Positions 16,629-27,614 of a stretch of DNA of 64,000 nucleotides are shown here, piece by piece; positions within the stretch are counted from its first letter, which is position 1, and the number at the start of each line of letters is the position of its first letter. The notes under the pieces are model-generated. The model saw only the letters and a program-made list of their open reading frames with translations. It made no database searches and was not told the origin of the DNA. Where the stretch lies: NCBI GenBank assembly GCA_963790045.1, contig CAWBMS010000010.1, forward strand, positions 1 to 64,000, given 5' to 3'. Source of the DNA: DATKMP01 sp963790045 (lineage in GTDB: Bacteria; Bacteroidota; Ignavibacteria; UBA10030). Made by a program: the position numbers and the translations under genes.

Positions 16629-19028
16629 ATGATGACAATACAAAAAGTATTGCTGTGCACTCTCGTATTTCTTACGATTGTGCAAGCGCAAATTCCGTTC
16701 ACTATTCACGGAAAAATTGTCGATGCTGCGACGAACGAACCATTGCCGATGGCGAGCATCAAACTTGCTCATACTTCGCAGGGAACCGTTTCTAACACAA
16801 AAGGAGAATTCCATTATGTGCTTTCGGATTCTGTTGCAATCATCGTTGCAAGTTATATCGGTTACAGTTCCGATACGGTGACGCTTACGCCTCTCAATAA
16901 TCAATTTTATTTTTTTCGATTACAACCGAATGCAATTAAAATGGCAGACGTAGTGGTAACGGGCTCTACCGAAGATCCTGCCTATGAAATAATTCGTCAA
17001 GCAATTGCGAATAAGAAAAAGTGGATGCGGCGTCTGTACGCATACGAGGGGAAAGCATTCACTCGCTTAGAGATGCGCGTCCAAGATTCTATTGCCGCGA
17101 TTACTGAATCGTATTCAACACTCTATTGGCAACAGGGCGATTCGCTGCGTGAAGTTATTACCCAACAAAAACAAACCGGCAATATTCAGAAAACAATGCA
17201 GCCAGCGCGTGTGGGCAATATTGTCAATTTCAATGATGATACAGTTATGATGGGAGGATTCCGATTTACAGGTCCGACATCTCCCGATGCGTTCGAGAAC
17301 TACGATTACAAATTGCTTTCCACACGGAAAATGGATGATTATGAGGTCTATGTTATTCAACTCATGCCGAGATCGCGCATTGATCCATTATTCCAAGGAA
17401 CGATTACGATAGCGGAACGTTCGTATGCCGTCATCCATGCTGATCTCGAACCGAATGAAGCGTACGTTCAGCCGTTTGTGCGTTTCAAAAACTTGCGGTT
17501 CCAACAATCATTTCGTCTTTACAATGAATCGGTGTGGCTGCCGGTCAATTTCCATTTTACTGGAACATTTGAAATCAGTGTTATGGGCATAAAAATACCG
17601 CCGATTGGCGTGATGCGGGATGTCGTCATTTATGATTATCGCGTCAATCCGAAACTGGCTGACAGTATTCGAGCGTTAAAAAGTTTCAGTATCGATTCGT
17701 TATCAAAAAAAATTGATACAACTTTTTGGACAGCACATAACGTGCTTCCGTTGACGGCAGAACAGGATACCGCCTATCGTAAACTCGACAGCACGCAAAC
17801 GCTGGAAAAACAATTTGCCCCAACAGGCGCGACAATGAAATTCTTCAACTCGCTTAACACAGGTGTGTTGAGTTATCTTGATCTTTCGTTCAATCGTGTG
17901 GAAGGCGGACATCTCGGTATTTCCAAAACCATCGATACGGTGGTGAATAATCTTTCGGCGCGAGGCGGTGTTGCTTACGGCACGGCGGATCAGGATTGGA
18001 AATGGCATGCTGGCGCTACATGGCAATTCGGGGAAGATCGGCATAGTAATATGACATTCGGATCAGCACTGATACAGACGACAGAAAAAATATACTCGTT
18101 GGGATTCGATGTGTTTCATCAAATGGAAGATTATCCATCAAACGTTTTGCATGAATCTTTCACAAATAGCATTTCGGCGTTGTTCGCTCATTCGGATGAC
18201 AACGATTATTATCGTAAGCAGGGCGGCGATATTGAGTTTTCGTATCTTCCTATCGCACGCACTCGCATGACATTGACGGCATGTGTGGAAACAGAACATT
18301 CCGTTGTGAAGCAAACGGAGTATTCTTTTTTTAATACTTCGAGTTTGTATCGTGATAATCCTCCTATTGCCGACGGACAAATGAACTCGCTCAAGCTTTC
18401 GTTATCGTACGCTTCGACGCCGGTAGTAAGTTTAGCGCGGAATGCATTTAATGCTTCATGGGAGATTGAACATGCGTCGCCGTTGTTTGAAAGCGATTTT
18501 TCGTTCACGCAACTCAATCTGAAACTCCGCCAGAAAATTTCCACAATGAATGAGAATCTGGCGTTTCCGCCGTCGTTGACGATATATGTATTAGGCGGGA
18601 CGACACTGGGACATCTGCCGCCGCAACGGTATTTCACATTGTCCTCGAATGAGTCGTATCTCGGTATTCCAGGAATGATGCATGGCATCGAGCCGCGTGA
18701 GTTTTGGGGCGACCGGTATGCAGAACTTTTTGTGGAACATAATTTTCGCCGTGCACCGTTTGCCTTATCCGGCATAAAGGCATTGTATGAATCGAATTTA
18801 GAATTCATCGTCTATGCTGGTGCAGCGCGGTCTTGGCTGTCCAGCGATGCTGTTGTTATTCCGGGAGTACATACGAACGATACGAATGGCTGGTATTACG
18901 AGGCAGGGTTTGGAATATCAAACATTCTGGATTTTTTCCGGATCGATGTTACCTACCGGTTTATGAAACCAGAGGGATTTGGATGGAAGCTGACGTTCTC
19001 CGATATTATTTCGGAATTTTTCCAGTAG
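16629..19028 (+). CDS. DUF5686 protein with carboxypeptidase-regulatory-like domain
   Basis: A 799-residue exported protein found mainly in Bacteroidota. It has a signal peptide (to about residue 20), then a beta-sandwich of the carboxypeptidase-regulatory-like type (about 24-100; GKIVDAATNEPLPMASI, KGEFHY, ASYIGYSSDTV). The DUF5686 region begins with YEIIRQAIANKKKW and continues to the C-terminus with barrel-like strands. An outer-membrane location is inferred. The preceding 166 bp has no gene and presumably carries the promoter. Function is unknown in the family. Confidence 0.85.
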   Translation: MMTIQKVLLCTLVFLTIVQAQIPFTIHGKIVDAATNEPLPMASIKLAHTSQGTVSNTKGEFHYVLSDSVAIIVASYIGYSSDTVTLTPLNNQFYFFRLQPNAIKMADVVVTGSTEDPAYEIIRQAIANKKKWMRRLYAYEGKAFTRLEMRVQDSIAAITESYSTLYWQQGDSLREVITQQKQTGNIQKTMQPARVGNIVNFNDDTVMMGGFRFTGPTSPDAFENYDYKLLSTRKMDDYEVYVIQLMPRSRIDPLFQGTITIAERSYAVIHADLEPNEAYVQPFVRFKNLRFQQSFRLYNESVWLPVNFHFTGTFEISVMGIKIPPIGVMRDVVIYDYRVNPKLADSIRALKSFSIDSLSKKIDTTFWTAHNVLPLTAEQDTAYRKLDSTQTLEKQFAPTGATMKFFNSLNTGVLSYLDLSFNRVEGGHLGISKTIDTVVNNLSARGGVAYGTADQDWKWHAGATWQFGEDRHSNMTFGSALIQTTEKIYSLGFDVFHQMEDYPSNVLHESFTNSISALFAHSDDNDYYRKQGGDIEFSYLPIARTRMTLTACVETEHSVVKQTEYSFFNTSSLYRDNPPIADGQMNSLKLSLSYASTPVVSLARNAFNASWEIEHASPLFESDFSFTQLNLKLRQKISTMNENLAFPPSLTIYVLGGTTLGHLPPQRYFTLSSNESYLGIPGMMHGIEPREFWGDRYAELFVEHNFRRAPFALSGIKALYESNLEFIVYAGAARSWLSSDAVVIPGVHTNDTNGWYYEAGFGISNILDFFRIDVTYRFMKPEGFGWKLTFSDIISEFFQ

Positions 19029-19075
19029 CAAGGCATCGGTTGCTCATCCATAAAAATCCTCGTACCTTAAAATGT

Positions 19076-20128
19076 ATGCTGTATCCGAAAAAAATACTCA
19101 TCATTCGGTTTAGTTCTATCGGCGATATTGTGCTGGCAACCGCTTTATTGCGCGTTGCACGTTCGCAATTTCCAAATGCCCAAATCGATTTCCTGACGAA
19201 GTGTGAATATGCAGCTCTTGTTCGTTCCAACGCGAATATCAATGATACATACGAGTTTGATTCTTCCAGCGGATTCGCTGGTCTGCGGGAATTGAAAAAG
19301 AAACTGCGGGCGGAGCAGTACGATCTTGTTGTCGATATACACAACAACTTGCGTAGCCGATATGTTCGGATGGGAATAGCAGAAAAAATCGTAACGATCA
19401 ATAAACATCTGTTGGCGCGAACGCTTTTAGTGTTATTCAAATGGAATGTGTATCGAAATATCGTTTCTGTTTCAGATCGTTATATCGAAACTCTAAAGGA
19501 ATACGACGTTCACAACGACGGAAAAGGATTGGACATATACATTCCCGACGAAGTGCGATTTCTCATTACCGGCGCCACCGCAAAACTAAAATTGAATAAC
19601 TATGAAAAAATTATCGGCATGTGTCCTGCAGCAAAACACGGAACGAAGCGCTGGCTGCAGGAACATTTTGTGGAATTAGGAAACATTCTCGCACAACGAT
19701 GGAATACAAAAATTCTTCTTTTCGGCGGATCGGAAGATGTAGATTATTGCGGCAAGATCGCAGACGCAATGAATGCTGCAACAGGAAAAACTTTTGCTGA
19801 GAATCTATGCGGAAAATATTCATTGCTGGAAACGGCGGCAGTGATGGAGTCTTGTGATCTTGTCGTGTGCAACGACACCGGATTGATGCACGTTGCGGCA
19901 GCGATGAAACGAAATCTTGTTGCCATTTTCGGTTCGACGGTGAAGGAACTCGGATTTTTTCCTGTTGGAACGAAATCGGTAGTGTTGGAGCGAAACGATC
20001 TTTCATGCCGTCCCTGTTCGCATATCGGACGCGAATCGTGCCCTAAAAAACATTTTCGATGTATGAAAGATATTTCCGTTGAAAACGTTGTCGATGCTTG
20101 TTCGAATATGCTTTCATTGAAAAAATAA
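19076..20128 (+). CDS. Glycosyltransferase family 9 (heptosyltransferase-like)
   Basis: A GT-B glycosyltransferase of the ADP-heptose:LPS type. I place the start at ATG 19076 (MLYPKKILIIRFSSIGD), because the longer frame runs back into the DUF5686 gene. About 350 residues: the N-terminal domain has IRFSSIGDIVLATALLR, and the C-terminal nucleotide-sugar domain has CPAAKHGTKRWL and LVVCNDTGLMHVAAAM. A Cys-rich tail (CRPCSHIGRESCPKKHFRCM) is common in this family. It probably adds a core sugar to LPS, in keeping with the Kdo cluster. Confidence 0.88.
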   Translation: MLYPKKILIIRFSSIGDIVLATALLRVARSQFPNAQIDFLTKCEYAALVRSNANINDTYEFDSSSGFAGLRELKKKLRAEQYDLVVDIHNNLRSRYVRMGIAEKIVTINKHLLARTLLVLFKWNVYRNIVSVSDRYIETLKEYDVHNDGKGLDIYIPDEVRFLITGATAKLKLNNYEKIIGMCPAAKHGTKRWLQEHFVELGNILAQRWNTKILLFGGSEDVDYCGKIADAMNAATGKTFAENLCGKYSLLETAAVMESCDLVVCNDTGLMHVAAAMKRNLVAIFGSTVKELGFFPVGTKSVVLERNDLSCRPCSHIGRESCPKKHFRCMKDISVENVVDACSNMLSLKK

Positions 20129-20138
20129 TTTTTAAAGT

Positions 20139-21578
20139 CTATGGCACGCGTACTACGTTGATGGTATCGGTAAGACCGCGAGCCATCAGCGGAATGCCCA
20201 TCGTAAAAACAATATAATCTCCGCTTTGGACGTATCCATCTGCTTTTAATTTTTCTTTTATGTGTTTCAAGGTCGCGTCCGCATTGCCGATATAGTCGCT
20301 CACAACCATCCCGCGAACGCCCCACACTAAATTCATGAGGCGTAACACACGCTCGGCGCCAGTGACGGCGATAATGCGTGCATCAGGACGAAATCGGCTG
20401 ATGCGCTTTGCTGTTCCTCCTGAGTGCGTGATACAAACGATGACAGAAGCATTGACCTGATGCGCAAGCACACATGCAGAATGTGCGATAGCATCTAATA
20501 CATTCTCTTTGTAGTTCGGTGTAATGGTGGCGATGCTTGTTCGATTTGTGATTTGTCGTTCGGTTGTTTGAATAATGTTATCCATCGTTTGAACGGTTTC
20601 AATAGGATATTTTCCGATGGAAGTTTCTGCACTGAGCATCACGGCATCTGTACCATCGAGCACAGCGTTTGCCACATCGCTTGCTTCCGCGCGTGTTGGT
20701 CGCGGGTTCTCAATCATCGATTCTAACATTTGTGTCGCAATGATAACCGGTTTGCCAACTTCGTTACATTTTCGCACGATCATTTTTTGGAGCATCGGAA
20801 CTTCTTCCGGTGGCAATTCAACGCCGAGATCCCCGCGTGCAACCATAATACTGTCGGTTTCAGCAATAATGTCGTCAATCGCGTTGATGGCATCACCCAT
20901 TTCAATTTTAGCGATGATGGGCGTAAAATGTTTTGTTTTAGCGCGAATGTGTTCACGTAAAGACCGAATATCTTTCGACAACCGTACAAACGACAATGCG
21001 ACATAATCCACTTCATTTGCTAATCCGAAATATAAATCGTCAATGTCTTTTTCTGTAATCGATGGTGTGCTGAGCTTGACGCCGGGCAAATTCATGCCTT
21101 TATGTTCGCCTAAGATTCCACCAACAAGAATTTTGCATTGAACTTCTGCGCCCTTCACGGAAACTACTTGTACGCTAAGCTTTCCATCATCTAATAAAAT
21201 AGTATCGCCGGGTTTGACATCGGCAGGCAATTCTTTGTACGCAGTTGTGACGCGCTGCGCCGTGCCGATGATCTCTTCAGTGGTGAATGTCAGTGATGAT
21301 CCTGCGTGCAATTCCACTTGTTTGTCCTGCAATGTGCCGGTGCGAATTTTCGGGCCGCATAAATCTTGCAATATGGAAATATGCTCACCGGTTTGCGCGC
21401 TTGCTGCACGAATGTTCTGAATCGTTGTTAAATGATCTTGATGTGACCCATGTGAAAAATTTAATCTTGCGACATCCATTCCTGCCTGAATCAATTTCAC
21501 CAATTGCTCTACGGATTGTGTTGCCGGCCCAATGGTGCATACAATTTTGGTCTTGCCGAATCTTTTTTTGTCGCTCAT
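20139..21578 (-). CDS. pyk: Pyruvate kinase
   Basis: Transfers phosphate from PEP to ADP at the end of glycolysis. The start is ATG 21578 (MSDKKRFGKTKIVCTIGPA); the open frame upstream lies inside the sirtuin gene. The product is about 479 residues. Seen are LNFSHGSH, LCGPKIRTG, the active-site IIAKIEMGDAINAIDDI with catalytic Lys, MVARGDLGVELP and TEASDVANAVLDGTDAVMLS-like residues. The C-terminal allosteric domain (HSGGTAKRISRFRP) is intact. It overlaps the sirtuin stop by 4 bp. Confidence 0.96.
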   Translation of the reverse strand: MSDKKRFGKTKIVCTIGPATQSVEQLVKLIQAGMDVARLNFSHGSHQDHLTTIQNIRAASAQTGEHISILQDLCGPKIRTGTLQDKQVELHAGSSLTFTTEEIIGTAQRVTTAYKELPADVKPGDTILLDDGKLSVQVVSVKGAEVQCKILVGGILGEHKGMNLPGVKLSTPSITEKDIDDLYFGLANEVDYVALSFVRLSKDIRSLREHIRAKTKHFTPIIAKIEMGDAINAIDDIIAETDSIMVARGDLGVELPPEEVPMLQKMIVRKCNEVGKPVIIATQMLESMIENPRPTRAEASDVANAVLDGTDAVMLSAETSIGKYPIETVQTMDNIIQTTERQITNRTSIATITPNYKENVLDAIAHSACVLAHQVNASVIVCITHSGGTAKRISRFRPDARIIAVTGAERVLRLMNLVWGVRGMVVSDYIGNADATLKHIKEKLKADGYVQSGDYIVFTMGIPLMARGLTDTINVVRVP

Positions 21579-22327
21579 ACTGTGCGCCTCCGTTCTTGTT
21601 CCATGATCGAAATAAATTCCGGCAAAATTTCTCCTGCTTTGCCAAGGAAAGTTTCGTTCACTAAGTGAGATATTTCCGTTCGTTCCATATTGATTTCGAC
21701 GATATATGCGCCGTGCTGGCGTGCAGTCAGTGGAAGTCCTGCCGCAGGATAGACGACGGCAGATGTGCCGATGGTAAGAAATAAGTCGCATCGCTGTGCG
21801 GCTTCGGTTGCTTTTTCAAAAACACCTTCCGGCAGCATTTCACCAAACCAAACCACATCGGGGCGAATCACGCCGCCGCAATGTTCGCAGTGCGGAATTT
21901 TCTTCTCAGGCGTTACAACAACATCAGCAACAAATCTGCCGCAGTCAACACAATAACTGCGCTCGATATTGCCGTGAAGTTCCAACACATTTTTGTTTCC
22001 GGCACGGAAATGCAGATTGTCGATGTTTTGTGTTGCGAGTGTGAAATCTTTTACGAGAGTTTCTAACTTTGCCAATGCAAAATGTGCAGGATTAGGTTTT
22101 ACTTCCTGAATAATTTGCTTGCGTTGATTGTACCATTCCCAAACGATGTCCGGATTTTTTAAGAATGCATTGAAGTCGGCAAGTTCTTCCGGTTTTAATT
22201 TTGACCAGAGCCCATCGGTACCACGGAATGTTGCCACACCGCTTTCTGCAGAAATACCTGCACCGGTCAATACACAAATGGAGTTAACGCTTTTTAATAG
22301 CGATTGTAATTTGGGAGAGATATTCAT
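21575..22327 (-). CDS. cobB: NAD-dependent protein deacylase, Sir2 family
   Basis: Sirtuin that removes acyl groups from lysines using NAD. The start is ATG 22327 (MNISPKLQSLL); the upstream frame overlaps the acylase C-terminus. About 250 residues with VLTGAGISAESGVATFRG, TQNIDNLHFRAG, catalytic His in LELHGN, and a zinc site CVDC...CEHC. The pattern VVWFGEMLP and LFLTIGTSAVVYPAAGLP is typical of class III/U bacterial sirtuins. The YxxR desuccinylase pair appears as WEWYNQRK, so short acidic acyl groups may be substrates (inference). Confidence 0.9.
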   Translation of the reverse strand: MNISPKLQSLLKSVNSICVLTGAGISAESGVATFRGTDGLWSKLKPEELADFNAFLKNPDIVWEWYNQRKQIIQEVKPNPAHFALAKLETLVKDFTLATQNIDNLHFRAGNKNVLELHGNIERSYCVDCGRFVADVVVTPEKKIPHCEHCGGVIRPDVVWFGEMLPEGVFEKATEAAQRCDLFLTIGTSAVVYPAAGLPLTARQHGAYIVEINMERTEISHLVNETFLGKAGEILPEFISIMEQERRRTV

Positions 22328-24815
22328 TTCACAGGTTTCAAAATAAGTATATGAGAACACGTGGCTTGAATTACCGATTGATCCATCGGCCGTGTACGGT
22401 ACACGCCGTTGAGCCATAACATTGTTTGATCTTTGTAATGCGGACTGAACACATGCCCTGATTGTCCCGGCGGCATAACGACGCGTGTGTCGTTGATGTC
22501 GGCTAAATTAAAAATTTGCCGCATCGATGCGCCCACGGTGACTTTCATACGAACTATTAAAAAAGAATTGTCCGACATTGACCGTAGAATGTCCGCCGCC
22601 AACTTCGTATGGCCCGACGCTGAAGAATGATTTCAGCAAAGAATTTTGCCCAAACACATGATCGAATGTAATGGTATGCAATCGTCCCCATTGCCATTCT
22701 TTCACTTTACCACCAAGGCGTAATTGTAACTCTGCCACCGCATCATAAACACTTTTGCGTAGAATGTCATCGCGTGTCTCAATGTTCGGTGTTCGTGGAT
22801 CGTCGAACCATGTTGAGTTATTATTCTTTAACAACTGTGTCGTTACAATAATCGGTGTGCTTGATATTGTATCGAAGAGAGTAAACAGCGGGTCGCCCAT
22901 TTTATTGTGAAACGTATTGTCGATAAGTTTTGTGAATGTCACATTGAAAAGCGTTGCCGTTACATCTTCTTTCCGCATTTCGAAATTCCATGTGCGGAAA
23001 TATTCCAAAGCGATTTTCACATCAGGATTTGTAACCGTCACGCTGTCAAATGCATGCAAGATATAGGGCACTACTTCTCGCGCGTGCGTAGAAAAATAAT
23101 CATTTTGGAGATGCTGCATATCTTCGATAGAAAATTTTGATTGCTCATTTAAAGCTTCATTAATGCGCATTGCGCGATACGGTGGTTCCCAGTGATTCGA
23201 AATATGATACGGATACGAATCATCGACAATTTTATTGTTTGCCGTTGCGATGAATCCGTTTGGAGGATTGAACGTATGCGGCATTTGTTCAAACGGTACA
23301 TACCCCTGCCAATCGTACTCATTCGTTTCGCCGGAATGGGGAAGTGTTGCGCCGTTAACCGTTTTTCTAATCGGCAATTTTCCGCCGGTGTAATATCCGA
23401 TATTCCCATCCACATCAGCATAGACAAAATTTTGTGCAGGCGCGGCATATTGTCTCAATGCGTTTTTAAAATCTTCCCAGTTTGTTGCTTTATCGATTTT
23501 ATAAAATGCACCAGCTTCGTTAGAAATTTCAAATCCTGTCCAGCGCATGGAAACAAGCGACGTCGCAAATTGTGCGCCGGGTTCCATTTTGTTGACAATA
23601 GGGCCGCGATGCGTTTTGTAGATTGAAAGAAGGACGGGCGATCCGTTCTTAACGAAAATAGTATCGACACTTTCTTCTATCGGTTTCCATTCACCGTTGT
23701 AACGATAGCGAGTGGGATGCTGAAGAGAATCGACATCTTCCATATAAAAATCATCATCATCCAACATCGCATTGGTGACGCCCCATGCAATATGTTGATT
23801 TCTTCCGAGTATAACGAACGGCATGCCGGCAATAGTCATTCCAGCAACATCAAGATTGGGTGCGGTGACATGCAATTCATACCAGCGGCCGGGTGACATC
23901 AACAATAAATGCGGATCGTTGGCGAGAATGGGCTTGCCTGTCTGTGATTTTGCACCTGAGACAACCCACGCATTGCTGCCCGATTCAAACGATTTGATGT
24001 CGAGTAAATTTCTGTACAGTTCGTTCCGCATCGAAGAATGGTTTGAGATCGCTAATACTGCCTTTATGTTTGTGTTTCTTGGAGTGTGTAGATTTTGTTT
24101 TGGCGGCGTGATCGTCCACCGGAACAATAGGTTCAGCGGATCGTTGCGATGCAACAATGTACGGCGCATTGTTTTGCCAGATGGGAAAAAGTTCTTTTGC
24201 TTTTTCTTCGCCGAAGCGCTGCACTAATTCTCCCAGCAGTAAATCCATCCAGCGAGAAAAATTCATTTCCCATGCCATCAAGCGACTTAAAAGAAGCGAA
24301 TGTTCGATTGTCCATGGCTCCGGTTCAAATTGCAGCATATCGAATTCAATAGGATAACGTCCTTTGTTGTCAGCGATGTACGCATTCACACCATCCGTAT
24401 ATGCCTGCAATGTTTTTCGAGTATCGTCGTCCAGCGTTGGAGAAATTTTATGAACATACTGCCATAATCCGAGCGTCCTAAACATTTTATCGATGGGCAA
24501 CGCGGGTGCGCCGAGAATTTCCGATAATCTTCCCATGCCGACGCGGCGTTCTAATTCCATCTGCCATAATCGTTCTTGCGCATGCGTATAGCCGATGGCA
24601 AAAAATGCATCGTGTTCGTTTTGTGCGTTGATATGAGGAATGCCGTATTCATCCCGAAATATTTTTACCTCATTCTCAAGTCCGGCAACTTTAATCGTGC
24701 CGGATGTTTTTGGAAATGATTTTGTTACGAGATGATAGCCGATGGCTGTCACCGCAAGCACTGCAACCAGTAATGTTGAAACGACACCGATGACAATTTT
24801 TAGAGATATTCGCAT
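22324..24815 (-). CDS. Penicillin acylase family Ntn-hydrolase, two frameshifts
   Basis: A large periplasmic amidohydrolase of the penicillin/AHL-acylase family, made as a precursor that cleaves itself at the Ser of GSNAWVVSG. The N-terminal part (24815-24020) has a signal anchor and the alpha-chain motifs VKIFRDEYGIPHI and AIGYTHAQERLWQMELERRVGMGRLSE. A frameshift near 24018, beside a GTAC, switches to the beta chain (ANDPHLL, WGVTNAMLDDDDFY). A second near 22544 leads to the C-terminal segment MRQIFNLADINDTRVVMPPGQSG. Together the three frames give a full-length protein of about 830 residues. The natural substrate is unknown. Sequence error or a decaying gene are both possible. Confidence 0.85.
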
Positions 24816-24917
24816 AGTTACTTTATTAAATCAGTAGCAATGTAAAAAAACATGTGGGGGGAAGCAATGGAGCCCAGGTGGAAACGATAACCGGCGGTTG
24901 AAAAATCACAGAAAAAA

Positions 24918-25842
24918 TTATTGCGAATCGACCAAGCCCTCCATATTTTCAAAAAATATTTTTTTGATGTCAGCCATGGGAAGGCGCATTTCTTGAACGA
25001 GCTTTAATTGGTGATCGACAATATCGTATCGAATATCCGCGGGGAAGCATGCCGGAATCGGAGCCGAAAAGAATTCTGTTTGCGGTAAACACTTCGAGAA
25101 ATTTTTGAAAGACCATTCGCATGTCTGGTTTTGACGGATGTTCTTGCATCCATGAATTCGATCCGGCAGTATCGACAAAAACATTCGAACATTGTTTACC
25201 GAGTGCCAAGGTCTCTTCAAATTTTCCCGCGCCAAAGTTCGGAATGATGAAACGAATATCGGGAAATCGTTGTGCAATAGGAATTAAATCACGCGGATCG
25301 GAAAATTGTTCATTGACGATGGTCGGGATTCCGGCATAGTCACGCTGGCGCATAACAAGTTTTCCAAAATGTACGAATGCCAGCGCTTTGCATTCCGCCA
25401 ATAAATTATAGAGCGGATACAACCATTCATCTTTTACACTGATTTGATACAGCGAAGGGTAGAACAACACGCCGCGAAGTTTGTCTTCTTTCAAACATTT
25501 TGTGGCGTTCTCCATCAGCAAATTAGAATTAGGATCGATCGTGAACATTCCGGAAAACCGGTTGGGAAATGCCTGCACGGCTTTGATGACAGACTCCTCA
25601 TCGCCCGGAATGCTGCTGAACAACGTCAGCCGTTCTAATTTCCATTTGTCGATGATGTCGATCCAGCGCTTGGCAAGCTGCACTGGATCTTCGCCGGGGA
25701 TTTCGATGTGCCCCTTTGCGGCGAGGTTGCGTAATTCCGAATTGATGTCGGCACGATTCAATTTTTGACGCACGGAATATTTGAAAAACGTGTTCGAATA
25801 AAAATGAACGTGTGCGTCGAATATTTTAAAAAGACCGATCAT
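24918..25842 (-). CDS. Amidohydrolase (TIM-barrel) family protein, one frameshift
   Basis: An amidohydrolase_2-type barrel. ATG 25842 begins MIGLFKIFDAHVHFYSN, giving the HxH metal motif at about residues 11-13. FVHFGKLV, FIIPNFGAGKFEE and ILFGSDSGMLPRG follow, the last with the conserved Asp. The literal frame then runs into an unrelated tail. One extra T near 25032 explains this, and the other frame continues RYDIVDHQLKLVQEM and ends FENMEGLVDSQ at 24918. The corrected product is about 307 residues. Substrate is not predictable. It is probably co-transcribed with the acylase and sirtuin. Confidence 0.78.
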
Positions 25843-25885
25843 AGTTGAATGAACATTGCTTTCTTTAGAACAATCAAATGAGAGG

Positions 25886-26632
25886 TCAAAGCTTCTCCGC
25901 TAAATAAATTGTTGCGATGCCAAACGTCAATGGAAAGTATTTGATATGTGCGAATCCGACAGAACGAAGAATGCTGCAAAATTCTTCGCCGTCGGGAAAT
26001 TCCGAAATTGTACTGGGCAAATAATCAGATGCCGAGCGATCATGAATAATGACTTCGCCAAGAGGAGGCATGATTATTTTTGAATAGAAGTTGTAAAGCT
26101 GTTTAACGGGAAATATTCTCGGATGCGAAAATTCTAAAATCATGGCAACGCCGCCTGCATGAAGCACGCGATGAAATTCCGACAATCCTTTCTTGAGATC
26201 GGAAAAATTTCGTACGCCGAACGATACGATGACTGCATCGAATGAATCAGTTGCAAATGTCATCGCCTCAGCATTCCCGGATTGAATCGTGATGATGTGC
26301 GATAAGCCGCGTCGCTGAATCTTTTTTATTCCGAGTTTCATCATCTGTTGTGAGAGATCGATGCCAATAATGGAATCAGGATGCAGTGCGCTTGCTTCGA
26401 TGGCAAGATCGGCGGTGCCGGTTGCGACATCTAAAATACGTTTTGGCTGATATGCTGCCAACAATCGTATTGCACGTTTTCGCCACAGAATATCAATGCC
26501 CGAACTCAAGACGTGAGTTAATAAATCATATCGCTGTGCGATGGAATCAAATAACGATTGCACGTACGACGTTGCATACGTGCGGCGTTGCAATGCAGAA
26601 TTGCCGTTTTGGGGTGTGTCTATTTTTCTCAT
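25886..26632 (-). CDS. menG: Demethylmenaquinone methyltransferase
   Basis: SAM-dependent methyltransferase for the last step of menaquinone synthesis (UbiE/MenG family). The 248-residue protein has SIAQRYDLLTHVLSSGIDILWR, the SAM motif ILDVATGTADLAIEA, SFGVRNFSDLKKGL and the late family motif with GGVAMILEFSHPR. Menaquinone rather than ubiquinone is inferred from the likely lineage. It is the first gene of a minus-strand run and divergent from tatD; 110 bp between them holds both promoters. Confidence 0.93.
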   Translation of the reverse strand: MRKIDTPQNGNSALQRRTYATSYVQSLFDSIAQRYDLLTHVLSSGIDILWRKRAIRLLAAYQPKRILDVATGTADLAIEASALHPDSIIGIDLSQQMMKLGIKKIQRRGLSHIITIQSGNAEAMTFATDSFDAVIVSFGVRNFSDLKKGLSEFHRVLHAGGVAMILEFSHPRIFPVKQLYNFYSKIIMPPLGEVIIHDRSASDYLPSTISEFPDGEEFCSILRSVGFAHIKYFPLTFGIATIYLAEKL

Positions 26633-26742
26633 ACGTCGATAAAAATTAAATTAATATACGCAACAGTGCCAATATTTCCAATGATCTTTCCTACAACTTG
26701 AATTCCGAAAAACTATCACGTATTATTTTATGAGAAAAAAAT

Positions 26743-27549
26743 ATGATAACGTATTTCGATACCCATACGCATTTATTCGATAAGGAATTTCAGAAGGATC
26801 TTCCGCAAGTCATCGAGCGCGCGCACCAAGCGGGTGTAGAATGGATGATTATTCCCGCAACGGACGTGAATACCAGCCGTGATGCGATTCGTTTGACGGA
26901 ACAGTACGATGGTCTGTTTGCAGCTGTTGGTGTGCATCCGCATGAAGCATCAAAGGTGAGTGATGATTGTCTGATAGAGATAGAAAAGTTATTACAACAT
27001 CCCAAAGTCGTTGCGATAGGGGAAATCGGTTTAGATTATCATTACGATTTTTCGCCGCGAGAGACACAGAAAGAGCTTTTCAAACATCAACTTCAACTTG
27101 CCGCGAAACGAAATATGCCTGTCATCATTCATACGCGCGAAGCGATGGACGATACGCGGAAAATGGTCGAAGAAGCAATTCAATCTGCGCCAACATGGAA
27201 TATCACGCAAAATGGTTTTCCCAAACGCGGTGTGTTTCATTGTTTTGCTGGGACTGCCGGCGAAGCACAAGAGCTTCGTGCACAGGGCTTCTGGGTGTCG
27301 TTTCCCGGAATTATAACGTTCAAAAAATCTACCGCTCTCGATGTCGCAAAAGAAATCGGCTACGATAAAATATTATTGGAAACCGACGCACCGTATATGA
27401 CGCCCGTACCATTTCGGGGAAAGCGGAATGAGCCAGCACACGTCGTGTTGATTGGAAAGAAAATTTCCGAAGTTGTCGGTGCAAAAGAAGAAGAGGTCGC
27501 CGCAATGACGACGCGTAATGCAAAAATATTATTTAGTATCAATCCATGA
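26743..27549 (+). CDS. tatD: TatD family metal-dependent DNase/hydrolase
   Basis: A 268-residue TatD/YcfH-type hydrolase. Metal ligands are visible in FDTHTHLFDKEF (HxH), the Glu of IGEIGLDYHYDFSP, VIIHTREA, FHCFAGT and the terminal LLETDAPYMTPVPFRGKRNEP. The family has 3'-5' exonuclease or D-aminoacyl-related activity; the exact role is unsettled. The last bases overlap a possible upstream start of the next gene, suggesting co-transcription. Confidence 0.93.
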   Translation: MITYFDTHTHLFDKEFQKDLPQVIERAHQAGVEWMIIPATDVNTSRDAIRLTEQYDGLFAAVGVHPHEASKVSDDCLIEIEKLLQHPKVVAIGEIGLDYHYDFSPRETQKELFKHQLQLAAKRNMPVIIHTREAMDDTRKMVEEAIQSAPTWNITQNGFPKRGVFHCFAGTAGEAQELRAQGFWVSFPGIITFKKSTALDVAKEIGYDKILLETDAPYMTPVPFRGKRNEPAHVVLIGKKISEVVGAKEEEVAAMTTRNAKILFSINP

Positions 27550-27614
27550 AATATTGCAAGTCATACAGTCTTCTTGCAATGATGATAACCTCGAATGATC
27601 TGAAAGAACGAAAC